DNA of 64,000 bases, from assembly GCF_000407605.1 (NCBI RefSeq), contig NZ_ASWO01000007.1, positions 1 to 64,000 of the forward strand, read 5' to 3'. A program made the translations under genes and the position numbers. How positions within the stretch are numbered: position 1 is the first letter of the stretch; every line of letters begins with the position of its first letter. Shown here piece after piece: positions 48,342 through 58,751 of the stretch. The notes below the pieces were generated by a model. That model did no database searches, was not told where the DNA came from, and saw nothing but the letters and a program-made list of their open reading frames with translations. Source of the stretch: Enterococcus sulfureus ATCC 49903. GTDB lineage: Bacteria; Bacillota; Bacilli; Lactobacillales; Enterococcaceae.

Positions 48342-49080
48342 CTATTCCTTTCTGAATACTTGTTCCGACAGTCGTTAAACTATTGGTGACAGTAATTTTT
48401 TGTACTCCAGTATATGCGGCATAAAATGCTGCAGCTAATTTAGGTTGCATGCCTTGAGTGACGACATTTTGTTTTTTTAAGATTTGTGCTTTTTTTTGAG
48501 TTAATACTTTCACAACTTCACCATGGTGTAATACACCAGGTACGTCTGTTAAAAAGTACAAGGCTTCTGCTTGTAATAAACTTGCAAGTTGTGCCGCTGC
48601 AGTGTCGCCATTAATATTTAGCCAATGACCAGTAGCATCTAATGCAAGTGGCGCAACAATACCAATCCCTTGAGCTAGGATATGTGCAAATTTTTCTTGA
48701 TTAATACTTGTAATATTCCCAACATAGCCGTACTTTTCTTGATCGATGTAGCTTCCTGTAATCAAATGGTCCATTGCGGCATTCAAGCCAAACACGGGCA
48801 AATTGTAATGTGTAAACTGAGCTAAAAATTGAGGTTGGATTTCGCCTAGTAGCACCATTTTCGTGATCGCCATCGTTTGTTTATCGGTGATCCGAATGCC
48901 GTTTTCTTTTTTGACTGGTAATTGCAATTTCTCTGCCCAATGACTGATGGTGTTGCCCCCTCCATGGACAAGTAAAATACGTTTTCCTTGTTTATGCCAA
49001 TAACTAAGTTGAGCAAAAAAAGCAGGGGTTAATTCTTCTAGAGCATTTCCACCGACTTTGATGACAATTAATTGTTTCAT
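48310..49080 (-). CDS. argB: acetylglutamate kinase
   Basis: Phosphorylates N-acetylglutamate, the second step of arginine synthesis. VIKVGGNAL near the N-terminus, LLVHGGGNTIS, NINGDTAAAQLASLL and LTDVPGVL are the amino acid kinase motifs. The ATG at 49080 has AAGGAA upstream and gives 256 residues (short, usually non-arginine-inhibited form); an upstream frame overlapping argJ is rejected. It begins 16 bases after argJ. Confidence 0.94.
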   Translation of the reverse strand: MKQLIVIKVGGNALEELTPAFFAQLSYWHKQGKRILLVHGGGNTISHWAEKLQLPVKKENGIRITDKQTMAITKMVLLGEIQPQFLAQFTHYNLPVFGLNAAMDHLITGSYIDQEKYGYVGNITSINQEKFAHILAQGIGIVAPLALDATGHWLNINGDTAAAQLASLLQAEALYFLTDVPGVLHHGEVVKVLTQKKAQILKKQNVVTQGMQPKLAAAFYAAYTGVQKITVTNSLTTVGTSIQKGIDDDDNSFSNV

Positions 49081-49096
49081 CAGATTTCCTTCTTTC

Positions 49097-50293
49097 TCAC
49101 GTTGTATAAGTGGCATTGATCCGAACATAATCATACGTCAGATCACAACCCCAAGCTTTTGCTTCTTGCGTTCCCATATGTAGGGTTACATCGATTAAAA
49201 TCTCTTCATTTTTGAGTGTTTGGCTGATCATCGCTTCATCAAAATCGATCGCTTGACTATGCTCGACGACAACGTGTCCGTTGATGGCAACACTTACGTT
49301 AGTTGGATCTAGAGCAATCGTTGTCGCACCGAGTGAACTAATGATTCTCCCCCAGTTTGGATCTGCACCAAAGATAGCCGATTTTACTAAGCTTGACCCT
49401 ACGATCGCTTTAGCTGCCTGTTGTGCATCCAATTTCGTTTGCGCTTGTTTCACACAAACTTCGACTAATTTTGTCGCGCCTTCACCATCTTTTGCAATCG
49501 CCTTAGCCAATGTTTCTAGTACATGATGATATATCGCTTTTACCTCTTCATACTCAGGTGAATCGATCTCGATCATCGAATTTTTCGCTTGTCCATTTGC
49601 TAAACAAACGACCATATCATTCGTTGAAATATCACCATCTACAGTAATTTGATTGAATGTTTGATCCGTCAATTCACTTAAGATTTGCTGAAGTGCTTCA
49701 GGTGAAATCGCACAATCGGTCATAACAAAGCCAAGCATCGTGGCCATGTTTGGATGAATCATCCCTGATCCTTTTGCCAATCCTGTAAAGGTACAACGCT
49801 CTCCTGCAATTTCGCTAGTCATACAGATTGTTTTTTCGACAGTATCCGTCGTTAAAATCGCGCTCGTAATCGCCGTATTTTGTGTTTGAGCTAACTGAGT
49901 AATCCCTTTTTTGATTTTTTCCATTGGTAAATAGGCTCCAATCAGCCCTGTTGAAGCAATTCCAACTAGTTCAGGAGAAATCCCAAGTTTTTTTGCTGCT
50001 AGTTCTTGAGTCAATTGAACATCTTGCATGCCTTGTTCACCTGTACAAGCATTAGCGATCGCACTGTTCATCACAAGTGCTTGCAAGTAATGATTGGTCT
50101 TGATCAACTGTTTTGTTTTGGCTGTTGGTGCTGCACAGAATTGATTGAGCGTATACACTCCTGCGGCTGCGGCTGGTACATCGGATACGATCCAACCAAA
50201 GTCTAATTTTTTTTGACGTAACCCTATATGTAAGGCGTCACTTGTAAACCCTTTCGGCCAAGTAAACGCGATTTCTTTTCCTTTAGTTTCCAT
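49097..50293 (-). CDS. argJ: bifunctional glutamate N-acetyltransferase / ornithine acetyltransferase
   Basis: Recycles the acetyl group from N-acetylornithine to glutamate (cyclic arginine pathway). The self-cleavage site with the nucleophilic Thr is in KGSGMIHPNMATMLGF; ITVDGDISTNDMV and FGADPNWGRIISSLGA are family blocks. 398 residues, normal. The presence of argJ and absence of argE in the operon point to the cyclic pathway. AAAGGGG precedes the ATG, 11 bases after argC. Confidence 0.95.
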   Translation of the reverse strand: METKGKEIAFTWPKGFTSDALHIGLRQKKLDFGWIVSDVPAAAAGVYTLNQFCAAPTAKTKQLIKTNHYLQALVMNSAIANACTGEQGMQDVQLTQELAAKKLGISPELVGIASTGLIGAYLPMEKIKKGITQLAQTQNTAITSAILTTDTVEKTICMTSEIAGERCTFTGLAKGSGMIHPNMATMLGFVMTDCAISPEALQQILSELTDQTFNQITVDGDISTNDMVVCLANGQAKNSMIEIDSPEYEEVKAIYHHVLETLAKAIAKDGEGATKLVEVCVKQAQTKLDAQQAAKAIVGSSLVKSAIFGADPNWGRIISSLGATTIALDPTNVSVAINGHVVVEHSQAIDFDEAMISQTLKNEEILIDVTLHMGTQEAKAWGCDLTYDYVRINATYTT

Positions 50294-50304
50294 ACTTTTC
50301 CCCT

Positions 50305-51327
50305 TTACGGCAGTTGAGCAAAAACCGGCAATGCCAAGGTTTCCTCAAAGCCAAACATTTGATTGAAATTTTGAATGGCTTGTCCTGCCGCCCCTTTTAA
50401 TAAATTATCGATTACTGAAACGATCGTGACGATTTGTGTTGTTTCATTTAATACAGCACCGATCACGCAATGATTGGTCCCGACTACCTCTTTTAATGAA
50501 GGGATCCGATTTAAATAATGAACAAATGGTGTCGTTTGATAGGTTTGTTCAAATAAATGATCCAATTGTACTTGTGTCATCTCTTGATTGAGTTTGACAT
50601 ACATCGTCGCCATCAATCCTCGGTGAAGTGGCACAAGTGTCGTAGTAAATTGAATGGCTGGAATATGTTCATCCCATTTTTTTAATTGATTCATAATTTC
50701 GGGAATATGTTGATGTTGATTTAACTTATATGGCCAAAGATTTTCATCGATAAACGAAAAATGACTCGATGTGCTTAAGCTTTTTCCTGCTCCAGACACG
50801 CCAGACTTTGCATCGACGACGATAAAATTAGGATCGAGTTTTTTCTCTTGAGCAAGTGGTGCTAGTCCTAATAAGGTTGCTGTTGCGTAACATCCTGGAT
50901 TGGCGATATAAGTCGTATAATCTGTCGTAAACTCTGTCAATCCATAAGTAACAGGTACCGATCCATCTAGATGTGCATGTGGTTTGTTATACCATTTTTG
51001 ATAACTCGCTTCTGAAGTCAAGCGAAAATCACCTGAAAGATCAATAATCGGGAATCCTTCCTTAAATAACGGCTCGAGCAGTTCTTTTGCAACACCTGCT
51101 GAGGTGGCACTAAATAGACAATCGACTTGCTGACAAACCGTCGTTACATCAAACGGTGTAATCATCGTATCCTCTAAATAAAACTGATCAACCACTTCTG
51201 ATAGTTTTTGAGCAGGCTTATCGGGATTGCCATACAAATAAATCGTATCGACATGTGGATGTTGTTGCATCAATTGATACAAGACTGATCCCCCATACCC
51301 AGTCACTCCTAAAATCCCAATATTCAT
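50305..51327 (-). CDS. argC: N-acetyl-gamma-glutamyl-phosphate reductase
   Basis: NADPH-dependent reductase of the third arginine step. N-terminal GILGVTGYGGSVLYQLM nucleotide site, FSATSAGVAKEL, the catalytic cysteine in ANPGCYATATLLGLAPL, and the conserved VPLHRGLMATMYV. 340 residues, normal. First gene of argCJBDF, behind an ARG box and a promoter. Confidence 0.95.
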   Translation of the reverse strand: MNIGILGVTGYGGSVLYQLMQQHPHVDTIYLYGNPDKPAQKLSEVVDQFYLEDTMITPFDVTTVCQQVDCLFSATSAGVAKELLEPLFKEGFPIIDLSGDFRLTSEASYQKWYNKPHAHLDGSVPVTYGLTEFTTDYTTYIANPGCYATATLLGLAPLAQEKKLDPNFIVVDAKSGVSGAGKSLSTSSHFSFIDENLWPYKLNQHQHIPEIMNQLKKWDEHIPAIQFTTTLVPLHRGLMATMYVKLNQEMTQVQLDHLFEQTYQTTPFVHYLNRIPSLKEVVGTNHCVIGAVLNETTQIVTIVSVIDNLLKGAAGQAIQNFNQMFGFEETLALPVFAQLP

Positions 51328-51342
51328 ATAACCCCTCTTTTC

Positions 51343-51358
51343 TTGAATAAAAATTCAA
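51343..51358. promoter_or_regulatory. ARG box (ArgR operator)
   Basis: TTGAATAAAAATTCAA is a perfect palindrome matching the TNTGAATWWWWATTCANW ARG-box consensus. It lies between promoter and argC start, so arginine-bound ArgR would block the operon. Confidence 0.85.
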
Positions 51359-51370
51359 TATTTAATAAGT

Positions 51371-51399
51371 AATATAATACATATTCATTCAGTAATCAA
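51371..51399 (-). promoter_or_regulatory. promoter of argCJBDF
   Basis: TTGATT (51394-51399), 17-base spacer, TATATT (51371-51376). The spacer holds TGAATGAATATG, a partial second ARG box. Confidence 0.75.
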
Positions 51400-51488
51400 T
51401 CTTTTTTTCAATAAATTTTCAAAAAATAGTTTTTTTATTCGTAAAAAAGATGATTTTTCGCATTTTTATAAGAAAAAAAGCATAAAAA

Positions 51489-51519
51489 AACTTGTATAAT
51501 CATAAATGACTATACAAGT
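51489..51519 (-). terminator. terminator of the ilv operon
   Basis: ACTTGTATA and TATACAAGT form a 9-bp stem with a 12-base loop and T7 on the minus strand. The first arm overlaps the last codons of ilvA. Confidence 0.88.
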
Positions 51520-52784
51520 AGTGTGTATAAAGAAGGATGTTTACTCAATTCAATAAAATTCGTATCAAAATCTGACAACCGTTCAAGTAACGAGTGGACA
51601 TCTGAAGCGCGTTTAAGTTGGATTCCTAGAACGACTGGCCCAGTACCTCGATTGACTTTTTTTGTATATTCAAAACGAGTAATATCATCATCTGGCCCAA
51701 GAACTTGTGTCACAAATTCTTTTAATGCACCAGGACGTTGTGGAAAATTGACTAAAAAGTAGTGTTTAAGTCCTTGATAGATCAACGCGCGTTCTTCAAT
51801 TTCTTCCATACGACTAATATCGTTATTTCCACCACTAATGACACAGACAATCGTTTTTCCTTTGATCATTTCACGGATTTGTTCTAATACAGCTACACTT
51901 AATGCTCCTGCTGGTTCGACTACGATGGCTTGTTTGCTATACAAATCTAAAATCGTTTGACAAATTTCTCCTTCTGGTACGGTATAAAGAGCATCGGTTG
52001 TTGCCTTTACACATTCATACGTCAATTGACCTACTCGTTTGACTGCAGCTCCATCTACGAATTTATCCAATTCTGCTAACGTTACAGGCCCACCTGTCGC
52101 AAATGCTTGGGTCATCGAGGCTGCTCCTGCTGGTTCGACACCAATCACTTTAGTTTGAGGCGAGACTGCTTTAGTATAACAACCGACCCCGCTCAGTAAT
52201 CCACCCCCACCTACTGCAGCGATCACATAATCGATTGTTAGGCCTTGCTCAGCAGCCTGTTGTAAATATTCAACGGCTACCGTTCCTTGACCAGCAATAA
52301 TTGCAGGATCATCGAAAGGGGCAATAAATGGAAGTCCTTGCAGTACAGCATACTGTTTTGCTGCTGTTGCGGCTTCGTCAAAAGTATCTCCAACTAGACG
52401 AATCTCGACCATTGCGCCACCAAAGAACTGTACTTGTGTAATTTTTTGTTGGGGCGTTGGCGTTGGCATAAAGATAATGCCTGGAATCTGTAATTCTTGG
52501 CAAGTATACGCGACACCTTGCGCGTGGTTTCCAGCACTCGCACACACAACACCTTGTTGAATCCTCGCTTTTGGTTGTTTAGTAATTGCATAGTAAGCTC
52601 CACGTAGTTTAAATGAACGCACTTTTTGTAGATCTTCACGTTTTAAATAGATTTGACAATCAAAACGTTCTGATAAGTAACGATCATAATGCAAAGGTGT
52701 TTTCGTAACCGTATGTTTTAAGACTTGGTCAGCTTCTTCAATATGTTTTTGCCAAGTTTTTACGTTAGTTGAGACGACTTCCAT
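51510..52784 (-). CDS. ilvA: threonine dehydratase, biosynthetic
   Basis: Deaminates threonine to 2-oxobutanoate, the start of isoleucine synthesis. PLP lysine in VRSFKLRGAYYAI, SAGNHAQGVA and AAVGGGGLLSGVG are the fold-type II motifs. The C-terminal ACT-like domain (from about residue 335, HYFLVNFPQRPGALKEF) is present in single copy, as in short Gram-positive IlvA. ATG at 52784 has GAAGG upstream, giving 424 residues. Last gene of ilvDBNCA. Confidence 0.95.
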   Translation of the reverse strand: MEVVSTNVKTWQKHIEEADQVLKHTVTKTPLHYDRYLSERFDCQIYLKREDLQKVRSFKLRGAYYAITKQPKARIQQGVVCASAGNHAQGVAYTCQELQIPGIIFMPTPTPQQKITQVQFFGGAMVEIRLVGDTFDEAATAAKQYAVLQGLPFIAPFDDPAIIAGQGTVAVEYLQQAAEQGLTIDYVIAAVGGGGLLSGVGCYTKAVSPQTKVIGVEPAGAASMTQAFATGGPVTLAELDKFVDGAAVKRVGQLTYECVKATTDALYTVPEGEICQTILDLYSKQAIVVEPAGALSVAVLEQIREMIKGKTIVCVISGGNNDISRMEEIEERALIYQGLKHYFLVNFPQRPGALKEFVTQVLGPDDDITRFEYTKKVNRGTGPVVLGIQLKRASDVHSLLERLSDFDTNFIELSKHPSLYTLLV

Positions 52785-52812
52785 AGTTATAGACCTTCTT
52801 TCGTTCACTTGA

Positions 52813-53820
<1,008 letters not shown>

Positions 53821-53850
53821 TTACTCGTTATAATTTATAGACACTCTACT

Positions 53851-54336
53851 TTACGTAGTTTGTGTTCGCGTTAATCCTACTACACCTGTACGTGCGATTT
53901 CGACGATACCAAATGGACGCAAATTTTCAATACAGGCTTCAATTTTTTCATGATCGCCCACCAGTTGAATGACATAGGCTTTTTCATGTGCATCGACAAT
54001 ACTTGCTCGAAATGGTTCGATCGTCGTTTGAATCGCTGCACGTTGTGTGAGTGGTGCATGGACCCTAATCAAGGCAAGCTCCCGTTCAATCGCTTTTTGA
54101 TCAGTGATATCCACGACTTTTTTTACATCAATCATTTTGTGTAATTGCTTGATTACTTGTTGAATATCAGCTACATGATCGACTTGAATCACAATCGTAA
54201 TTCTGGACCAGATAGGATCGATCGTCTCACCGACGCTAATACTTTCGATATTGACTTGTCTTCTAGTCAATATCCCAGTAAAACGATTCAAGACACCTTG
54301 TTGATTCCGGACGGTTGCATTTAAAATACGTCTCAT
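53851..54336 (-). CDS. ilvN: acetolactate synthase small (regulatory) subunit
   Basis: 161 residues with an N-terminal ACT domain (NATVRNQQGVLNRFTGILTRRQVNIESISVG) and the C-terminal IlvN domain ending ...FGIVEIARTGVVGL. It binds IlvB and gives valine feedback control. Its ATG overlaps the ilvB stop (ATGA), consistent with equimolar synthesis. Confidence 0.95.
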   Translation of the reverse strand: MRRILNATVRNQQGVLNRFTGILTRRQVNIESISVGETIDPIWSRITIVIQVDHVADIQQVIKQLHKMIDVKKVVDITDQKAIERELALIRVHAPLTQRAAIQTTIEPFRASIVDAHEKAYVIQLVGDHEKIEACIENLRPFGIVEIARTGVVGLTRTQTT

Positions 54337-56027
54337 TTTCTCACCACCCCAATCATTTGATCATTGGCTTTTCCGGCTGGAACCATTGGAAATACTTGCT
54401 CACTTGACGGAATGATCACTTCAATTACTTGTGGTATGTTCACAGCAAACGCTTGAGCTAATTTTGACTGTACATCGCTTGGATCCGTTAAAGTAAACGC
54501 GTCTATTCCATAAGCTTTAGCTAGTGCCACAAAATTAGGTTGTTGTTCAAATTCAGATTCTGAATAATGATCCTCAAAAAAAGTATGTTGCCATTGATGT
54601 ACCATACCAAGCGAATGGTTGTTAAATAAAATCACTTTTATCGGCAAGTTATACTGCTTCAATAAAATCAATTCTTGATTGGTCATTTGAAATCCACCGT
54701 CTCCGACAAAAATCACGACTTGCTTTTCGGGTTGCGCTAACTGGGCACCAATTGCAGCTGGGATTCCATAGCCCATCGTACCTAATCCACCACTTGTGAT
54801 AAGCTGATGATCGGTAGAAAACGGATAAAATTGTGCGACCCACATTTGATGTTGTCCTACATCAGTTGCGACTAACGCTTCTCCTTTTGTCAATTGACCG
54901 ATCTCTTCAATTACAGCTTGTGGCTTGATCTGAGTGTTTGATCGTTCATACGAAAACGGATAATGCGTTTGATACTCCATTAAGGTGTCTTTCCACTTGC
55001 TGCGATCAACTTGTGGAAGGATTGGCGCTTGATTCAGTGCCATCAAGGTAGCTTTCGCATCAGCGACTAACGGAATATCTACACGTACGACTTTTCCGAT
55101 TTCTGCTGGATCTAGATCAATATGGACGATCGTGGCATTTGGTGCAAATTCACTAGGTGCACTGGCTAGACGGTCATCAAAACGTGACCCGATATTGATC
55201 AATAAATCGCATTGCGTTAATGCCATATTCGCGGCATACGATCCATGCATCCCACCCATCCCTAAAAATAAAGGATGTTGTTGCGGTAAGATACCGAGTC
55301 CAAGTAAAGTCGATAATGTAGGAATCTGATACGTCTCAACAAATGTGCGTAATTCTGTGGTAGCTTGCGCATGTCCCACACCTGCACCAACTAAGACCAC
55401 GGGCCGTGTTGCCTGATGCAGCGCATGTAACACTTTGTCGACTTGAACTTGATTTGGTAAATAGGTCGGTTGATAATTTGGTAACGATACTGGTTGTTTT
55501 TGCGGTGCTTCGATGATAGTCAGTTGTGCCATAATATCTTTTGGAATATCGATCACGACCGGTCCCATCCGTCCTGTTGTTGCAAGATGGAACGCTTCGT
55601 TTACAACAGATTCAATTTCTTCTATACTGCGAATCTGGTAATTGTATTTTGTGATTGGCATCGTGATTCCTAACATATCTGCTTCTTGGAATGAATCTTT
55701 TCCAATACCCGCTGTAGCTACTTGTCCAGTCAACACGATCATCGGTAATGAATCACTCATCGCATCGGCAATCCCCGTGACTGCATTTGTAGCTCCTGGT
55801 CCACTGGTCACCAGGACAACTCCTGGTTTTCCAGTCACTTTTGTATACCCTTGAGCTGCATGGGTTGCACCTTGTTCATGACGAACTAAAATATGTTTTA
55901 TTTTCTGATACCCATATAAGGCATCATAAATTGGCAACACCGCTCCACCTGGATATCCAAAAATAAATTCTACTTCTTGAGTCGCTAAAGCATCCAGTAA
56001 CTGATGCGCACCTGTTTTATTTGGCAT
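54333..56027 (-). CDS. ilvB: acetolactate synthase large (catalytic) subunit
   Basis: Thiamine diphosphate enzyme, 564 residues. The catalytic Glu lies in FGYPGGAVLPIYDAL...HEQGATHAAQGY; SGPGATNAVTGIADA, FDDRLA and the ThDP/Mg motif VGDGGFQMTNQELILLKQYNLPIK are clear. AGGAGG precedes the ATG. With the adjacent ilvN and the branched-chain operon it is the anabolic enzyme, not the catabolic AlsS. Confidence 0.96.
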   Translation of the reverse strand: MPNKTGAHQLLDALATQEVEFIFGYPGGAVLPIYDALYGYQKIKHILVRHEQGATHAAQGYTKVTGKPGVVLVTSGPGATNAVTGIADAMSDSLPMIVLTGQVATAGIGKDSFQEADMLGITMPITKYNYQIRSIEEIESVVNEAFHLATTGRMGPVVIDIPKDIMAQLTIIEAPQKQPVSLPNYQPTYLPNQVQVDKVLHALHQATRPVVLVGAGVGHAQATTELRTFVETYQIPTLSTLLGLGILPQQHPLFLGMGGMHGSYAANMALTQCDLLINIGSRFDDRLASAPSEFAPNATIVHIDLDPAEIGKVVRVDIPLVADAKATLMALNQAPILPQVDRSKWKDTLMEYQTHYPFSYERSNTQIKPQAVIEEIGQLTKGEALVATDVGQHQMWVAQFYPFSTDHQLITSGGLGTMGYGIPAAIGAQLAQPEKQVVIFVGDGGFQMTNQELILLKQYNLPIKVILFNNHSLGMVHQWQHTFFEDHYSESEFEQQPNFVALAKAYGIDAFTLTDPSDVQSKLAQAFAVNIPQVIEVIIPSSEQVFPMVPAGKANDQMIGVVRK

Positions 56028-56039
56028 AATACCTCCTCC

Positions 56040-57731
56040 TTACGACAATAATTCCTCTGGGATCTGCATGATTGCTCCTGTATGAGCTGAAGTCACAAGT
56101 GCTGTATAACGTGCTAACCAACCTGATTTTACTTTCGCTTTAAACACAGGTAAATGTTGCATTCGTTCAGCTAGCTCTTCTTCACTAATCATTAATTCCA
56201 TCGTTCGATTGGTTAAATCGATTTGGATTTCATCGCCATCATAAATTGCGGCAATCGGTCCGCCTGCAGCAGCTTCTGGTGATACGTGACCAATTGCGAT
56301 TCCGCGTGTAGCACCGGAAAAACGTCCATCCGTGATTAAAGCGACATCTTTTCCTAAACCACGACCCACAATTCGTGACGTGGGTTCTAACATTTCTGGC
56401 ATCCCCGGTCCGCCTTTAGGTCCTTCATATCGAATCACAACCACATGCCCTTTTTTGACTGTACCGTTATCGATGGCTTCTACTGCTTCATCGTGCGTTG
56501 AAAAACAAATTGCTTTTCCAGTAAATGTTGTAATACTTGGATCGACACCCCCGACTTTGATTACACTACCTTCTGGGGCGATGTTTCCATATAGAATCGA
56601 TAGTCCACCAACTGGACTATACGGATCTTCTTTTGGATGAATCACGGCTTCGTTTTTGATTGTGCACCCTGCTACATTCTCACGTAGTGTTTTTCCGGTA
56701 ACGGTGATACGATCTGGATGGATACACCCGTCAATACTCACTAATTCATTAATAATCGAAGACACCCCACCTGCTTCATGCACGTCATGCATCGAATATT
56801 CAGATGATGGTGCGATTTTTGACAGATAAGGAACACGTTTGGCAATTTCATTGATATCGCTCAACTGATAATTGATCTGTGCTTCTTTAGCAATCGCTAG
56901 TGTATGCAATACTGTATTTGTAGAACCGCCCATTGCCATATCCAGTGCAAATGCATCATCGATTGCTTCTTTTGTGACGATATCACGTGGCTTGATTTGT
57001 TTTTTGACAAGGTCCATTAAGTGAAACGCCGATTCTCGAACTAAATCACGACGTTCTTTAGACACAGCTAAGGTCGTTCCGTTCCCAGGTAAGGCTAGTC
57101 CTAAAATTTCCATTAGACAGTTCATAGAATTCGCGGTAAACATCCCAGCACACGATCCACAAGTAGGACAGGCGTTTTTTTCTAATTGTTTAAATTCTTC
57201 TTCTGTCATTTTGCCTTCTTTAAATGTTCCAACTGCTTCAAACATCGTCGAAAGCGTTGCGGTATGCCCTCTTGGATCGACGCCGGCTTTCATTGGTCCA
57301 CCTGAGCAAAAAATTCCTGGAACATTCGTCCGCATCGCAGCTAGTAACATTCCTGGTGTGATCTTATCGCAGTTTGGCATGTAAAATACGCCATCAAACC
57401 AATGGGCATTGATTACTGTTTCAGCTGAATCAGCAATCAACTCACGACTCGGTAAAGAATAACGCATTCCAATGTGTCCCATCGCAATGCCGTCATCGAC
57501 ACCGATCGTATTAAATTCAAAAGGAATTCCACCGGCTTCTCGAATCGCTTCTTTCGCAATATCAGCAAGCTCTCTTAAGTGAACATGTCCAGGTACGATA
57601 TCAATATAGGAATTACAAATCGCAATAAACGGTTTTTGCATATCTCGTGCATTCTTTACTTGTCCTGTTGCATATAATAAACTTCTGGCTGGTGCGGCTT
57701 CGATTCCCTTTTTGATTTGATCACTGCGCAT
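56040..57731 (-). CDS. ilvD: dihydroxy-acid dehydratase
   Basis: Iron-sulfur enzyme that dehydrates dihydroxy acids to the oxo acids of valine and isoleucine. Cluster cysteines lie in [11 protein letters not shown] and [39 protein letters not shown] is near the C-terminus. The ATG at 57731 ([19 protein letters not shown]) has GAGAGG 9 bases upstream and gives 563 residues, the usual size; a longer frame reaches into the attenuator and is rejected. First structural gene of ilvDBNCA. Confidence 0.96.
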   Translation of the reverse strand: MRSDQIKKGIEAAPARSLLYATGQVKNARDMQKPFIAICNSYIDIVPGHVHLRELADIAKEAIREAGGIPFEFNTIGVDDGIAMGHIGMRYSLPSRELIADSAETVINAHWFDGVFYMPNCDKITPGMLLAAMRTNVPGIFCSGGPMKAGVDPRGHTATLSTMFEAVGTFKEGKMTEEEFKQLEKNACPTCGSCAGMFTANSMNCLMEILGLALPGNGTTLAVSKERRDLVRESAFHLMDLVKKQIKPRDIVTKEAIDDAFALDMAMGGSTNTVLHTLAIAKEAQINYQLSDINEIAKRVPYLSKIAPSSEYSMHDVHEAGGVSSIINELVSIDGCIHPDRITVTGKTLRENVAGCTIKNEAVIHPKEDPYSPVGGLSILYGNIAPEGSVIKVGGVDPSITTFTGKAICFSTHDEAVEAIDNGTVKKGHVVVIRYEGPKGGPGMPEMLEPTSRIVGRGLGKDVALITDGRFSGATRGIAIGHVSPEAAAGGPIAAIYDGDEIQIDLTNRTMELMISEEELAERMQHLPVFKAKVKSGWLARYTALVTSAHTGAIMQIPEELLS

Positions 57732-57749
57732 CTTCTTCATCCTCTCATA

Positions 57750-57780
57750 TAAAAAAAGCATCCCATCAAGATGGGATGCT
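57750..57780 (-). terminator. ilv attenuator terminator
   Basis: AGCATCCCATC and GATGGGATGCT form a perfect 11-bp stem with a 2-base centre (effective loop larger) followed by T7 on the minus strand, 19 bases before the ilvD ATG. A competing hairpin (AGATGGG with CCCATCT, inner CTTT/AAAG) uses the first arm and would be the antiterminator. Confidence 0.93.
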
Positions 57781-57844
57781 TTAGTAAAAGCCCCATCTAC
57801 CAAGCGAAATAGGACTTGAACTGTTTCGAAATTACGAAAACATT

Positions 57845-57907
57845 CTAAGTCCTGGGTATAATTAATAAAATAATGACTGATTGATTTGTTGTCATTCGCT
57901 TGGTCAT
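57845..57907 (-). CDS. ilv leader peptide (attenuator)
   Basis: 20-codon open frame with GAGGAG upstream of its ATG at 57907. The product has the run VIILLII at residues 11-17, seven consecutive branched-chain codons, then stop TAG at 57845. Ribosome stalling at these codons when Val, Ile or Leu is scarce would change folding of the following RNA and favour the antiterminator. The first codons (CCAAGCGAA) are also complementary to TTCGCTTGG at about 57799-57807, so translation itself opens a long-range helix. Comparable leader peptides control leu-ilv in Lactococcus lactis and ilv in enterobacteria. Confidence 0.92.
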   Translation of the reverse strand: MTKRMTTNQSVIILLIIPRT

Positions 57908-57970
57908 ATCGGGTCTCTCCTCTTTTGGTTTTTATTGTTTGAATTATCTGTTAATTTAAAGGTTGTTGTC

Positions 57971-57999
57971 AGTTTAGCGATTATTTTAAGCAAAGTCAA
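57971..57999 (-). promoter_or_regulatory. promoter of the ilv operon
   Basis: TTGACT (57994-57999), 17-base spacer, TAAACT (57971-57976) on the minus strand, about 60 bases before the leader peptide start. Confidence 0.75.
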
Positions 58000-58051
58000 C
58001 CTAATTTTTCATTTATTTTTAATACAATTCATTTAAATTTCATTTTATTAG

Positions 58052-58090
58052 CAAAAAAAAAGCAAATAACCTTATAGTCATTTGCTTTTT
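58052..58090 (-). terminator. terminator of the his operon
   Basis: AGCAAAT and ATTTGCT form a stem extended by A/T pairs, with a 12-base loop and T9 on the minus strand, about 25 bases after the hisE stop. Confidence 0.85.
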
Positions 58091-58111
58091 GTAACTTTAA
58101 AATAACATCCA

Positions 58112-58426
58112 TTAGTATGTATCGATTTCTTTGCGTTCTGCTAAACGACTCTGTTTTCCAACACGCGTTGCAGCTTCTTGTCGTAAAGCTTCTAGTGTTA
58201 CGCCTTTTTCAACAAGCAACACACTCAAGTGATACAAGACGTCATTTGTTTCTAAAATAAGTTCGTCCAGTGAATCATTTTTAGCAGCAATGACGACTTC
58301 TGTTGCCTCTTCACCCACCTTTTTCAGAATTTTATCTAATCCTTTATCAAATAAATAGTTCGTGTAAGAGCCTTCTTTCGGATTTTGTTTTCGATTCAAG
58401 GCTTCTTGATACAATTCTTCAAACAT
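58112..58426 (-). CDS. hisE: phosphoribosyl-ATP pyrophosphatase
   Basis: Second step of histidine synthesis. 104 residues of the MazG-like all-alpha fold; KKVGEEATEVVIAAKN carries the metal-binding Glu residues and NDVLYHLSVLL the Asp. The ATG at 58426 has AAAGGAGG upstream; a longer frame overlapping hisI is rejected. HisE and HisI are separate proteins here, not the fused HisIE. Last gene of the operon. Confidence 0.95.
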   Translation of the reverse strand: MFEELYQEALNRKQNPKEGSYTNYLFDKGLDKILKKVGEEATEVVIAAKNDSLDELILETNDVLYHLSVLLVEKGVTLEALRQEAATRVGKQSRLAERKEIDTY

Positions 58427-58439
58427 ATCGCTTCCTCCT

Positions 58440-58751
58440 TTAACGTATCGTGCGGTAAAAACAAGTTTTTTCACCTGTATGACAGGCTGCACCTGTCTGA
58501 TTGACTTCGATCCACAATGTATCTTCATCACAATCGATTTTGATCGATACTACTTCTTGAACGTGACCACTCGTTTCACCTTTATGCCACAATTCATTTC
58601 GACTGCGCGAATAAAACCATGTTTGATTTGTTTCTAGCGTTTTTTGGTAGCTTTCTTCATTCATGTAAGCTAACATCAACACTTCTTTACTTGTGGCATC
58701 CGTAATAATTGTTGGAACTAGGCCATCTTGTTTTTTAAAATCAGGTTTCAT
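58440..58751 (-). CDS. hisI: phosphoribosyl-AMP cyclohydrolase
   Basis: Third step of histidine synthesis; Zn2+ enzyme, 103 residues. [43 protein letters not shown] and the metal cysteines in [13 protein letters not shown] are present. The ATG overlaps the hisF stop by one base (TAATG); an apparent longer frame into hisF is not real. Confidence 0.95.
   Translation of the reverse strand: MKPDFKKQDGLVPTIITDATSKEVLMLAYMNEESYQKTLETNQTWFYSRSRNELWHKGETSGHVQEVVSIKIDCDEDTLWIEVNQTGAACHTGEKTCFYRTIR

Noticed and set aside
57732-57803. N-terminal extension of IlvD
   Set aside because: It translates the attenuator hairpins; the ATG at 57731 has a ribosome binding site and fits family length.
57908-58111. 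T-box before the ilv operon
   Set aside because: No AGGGTGGTACCGCG-like core; the leader-peptide attenuator explains the region.
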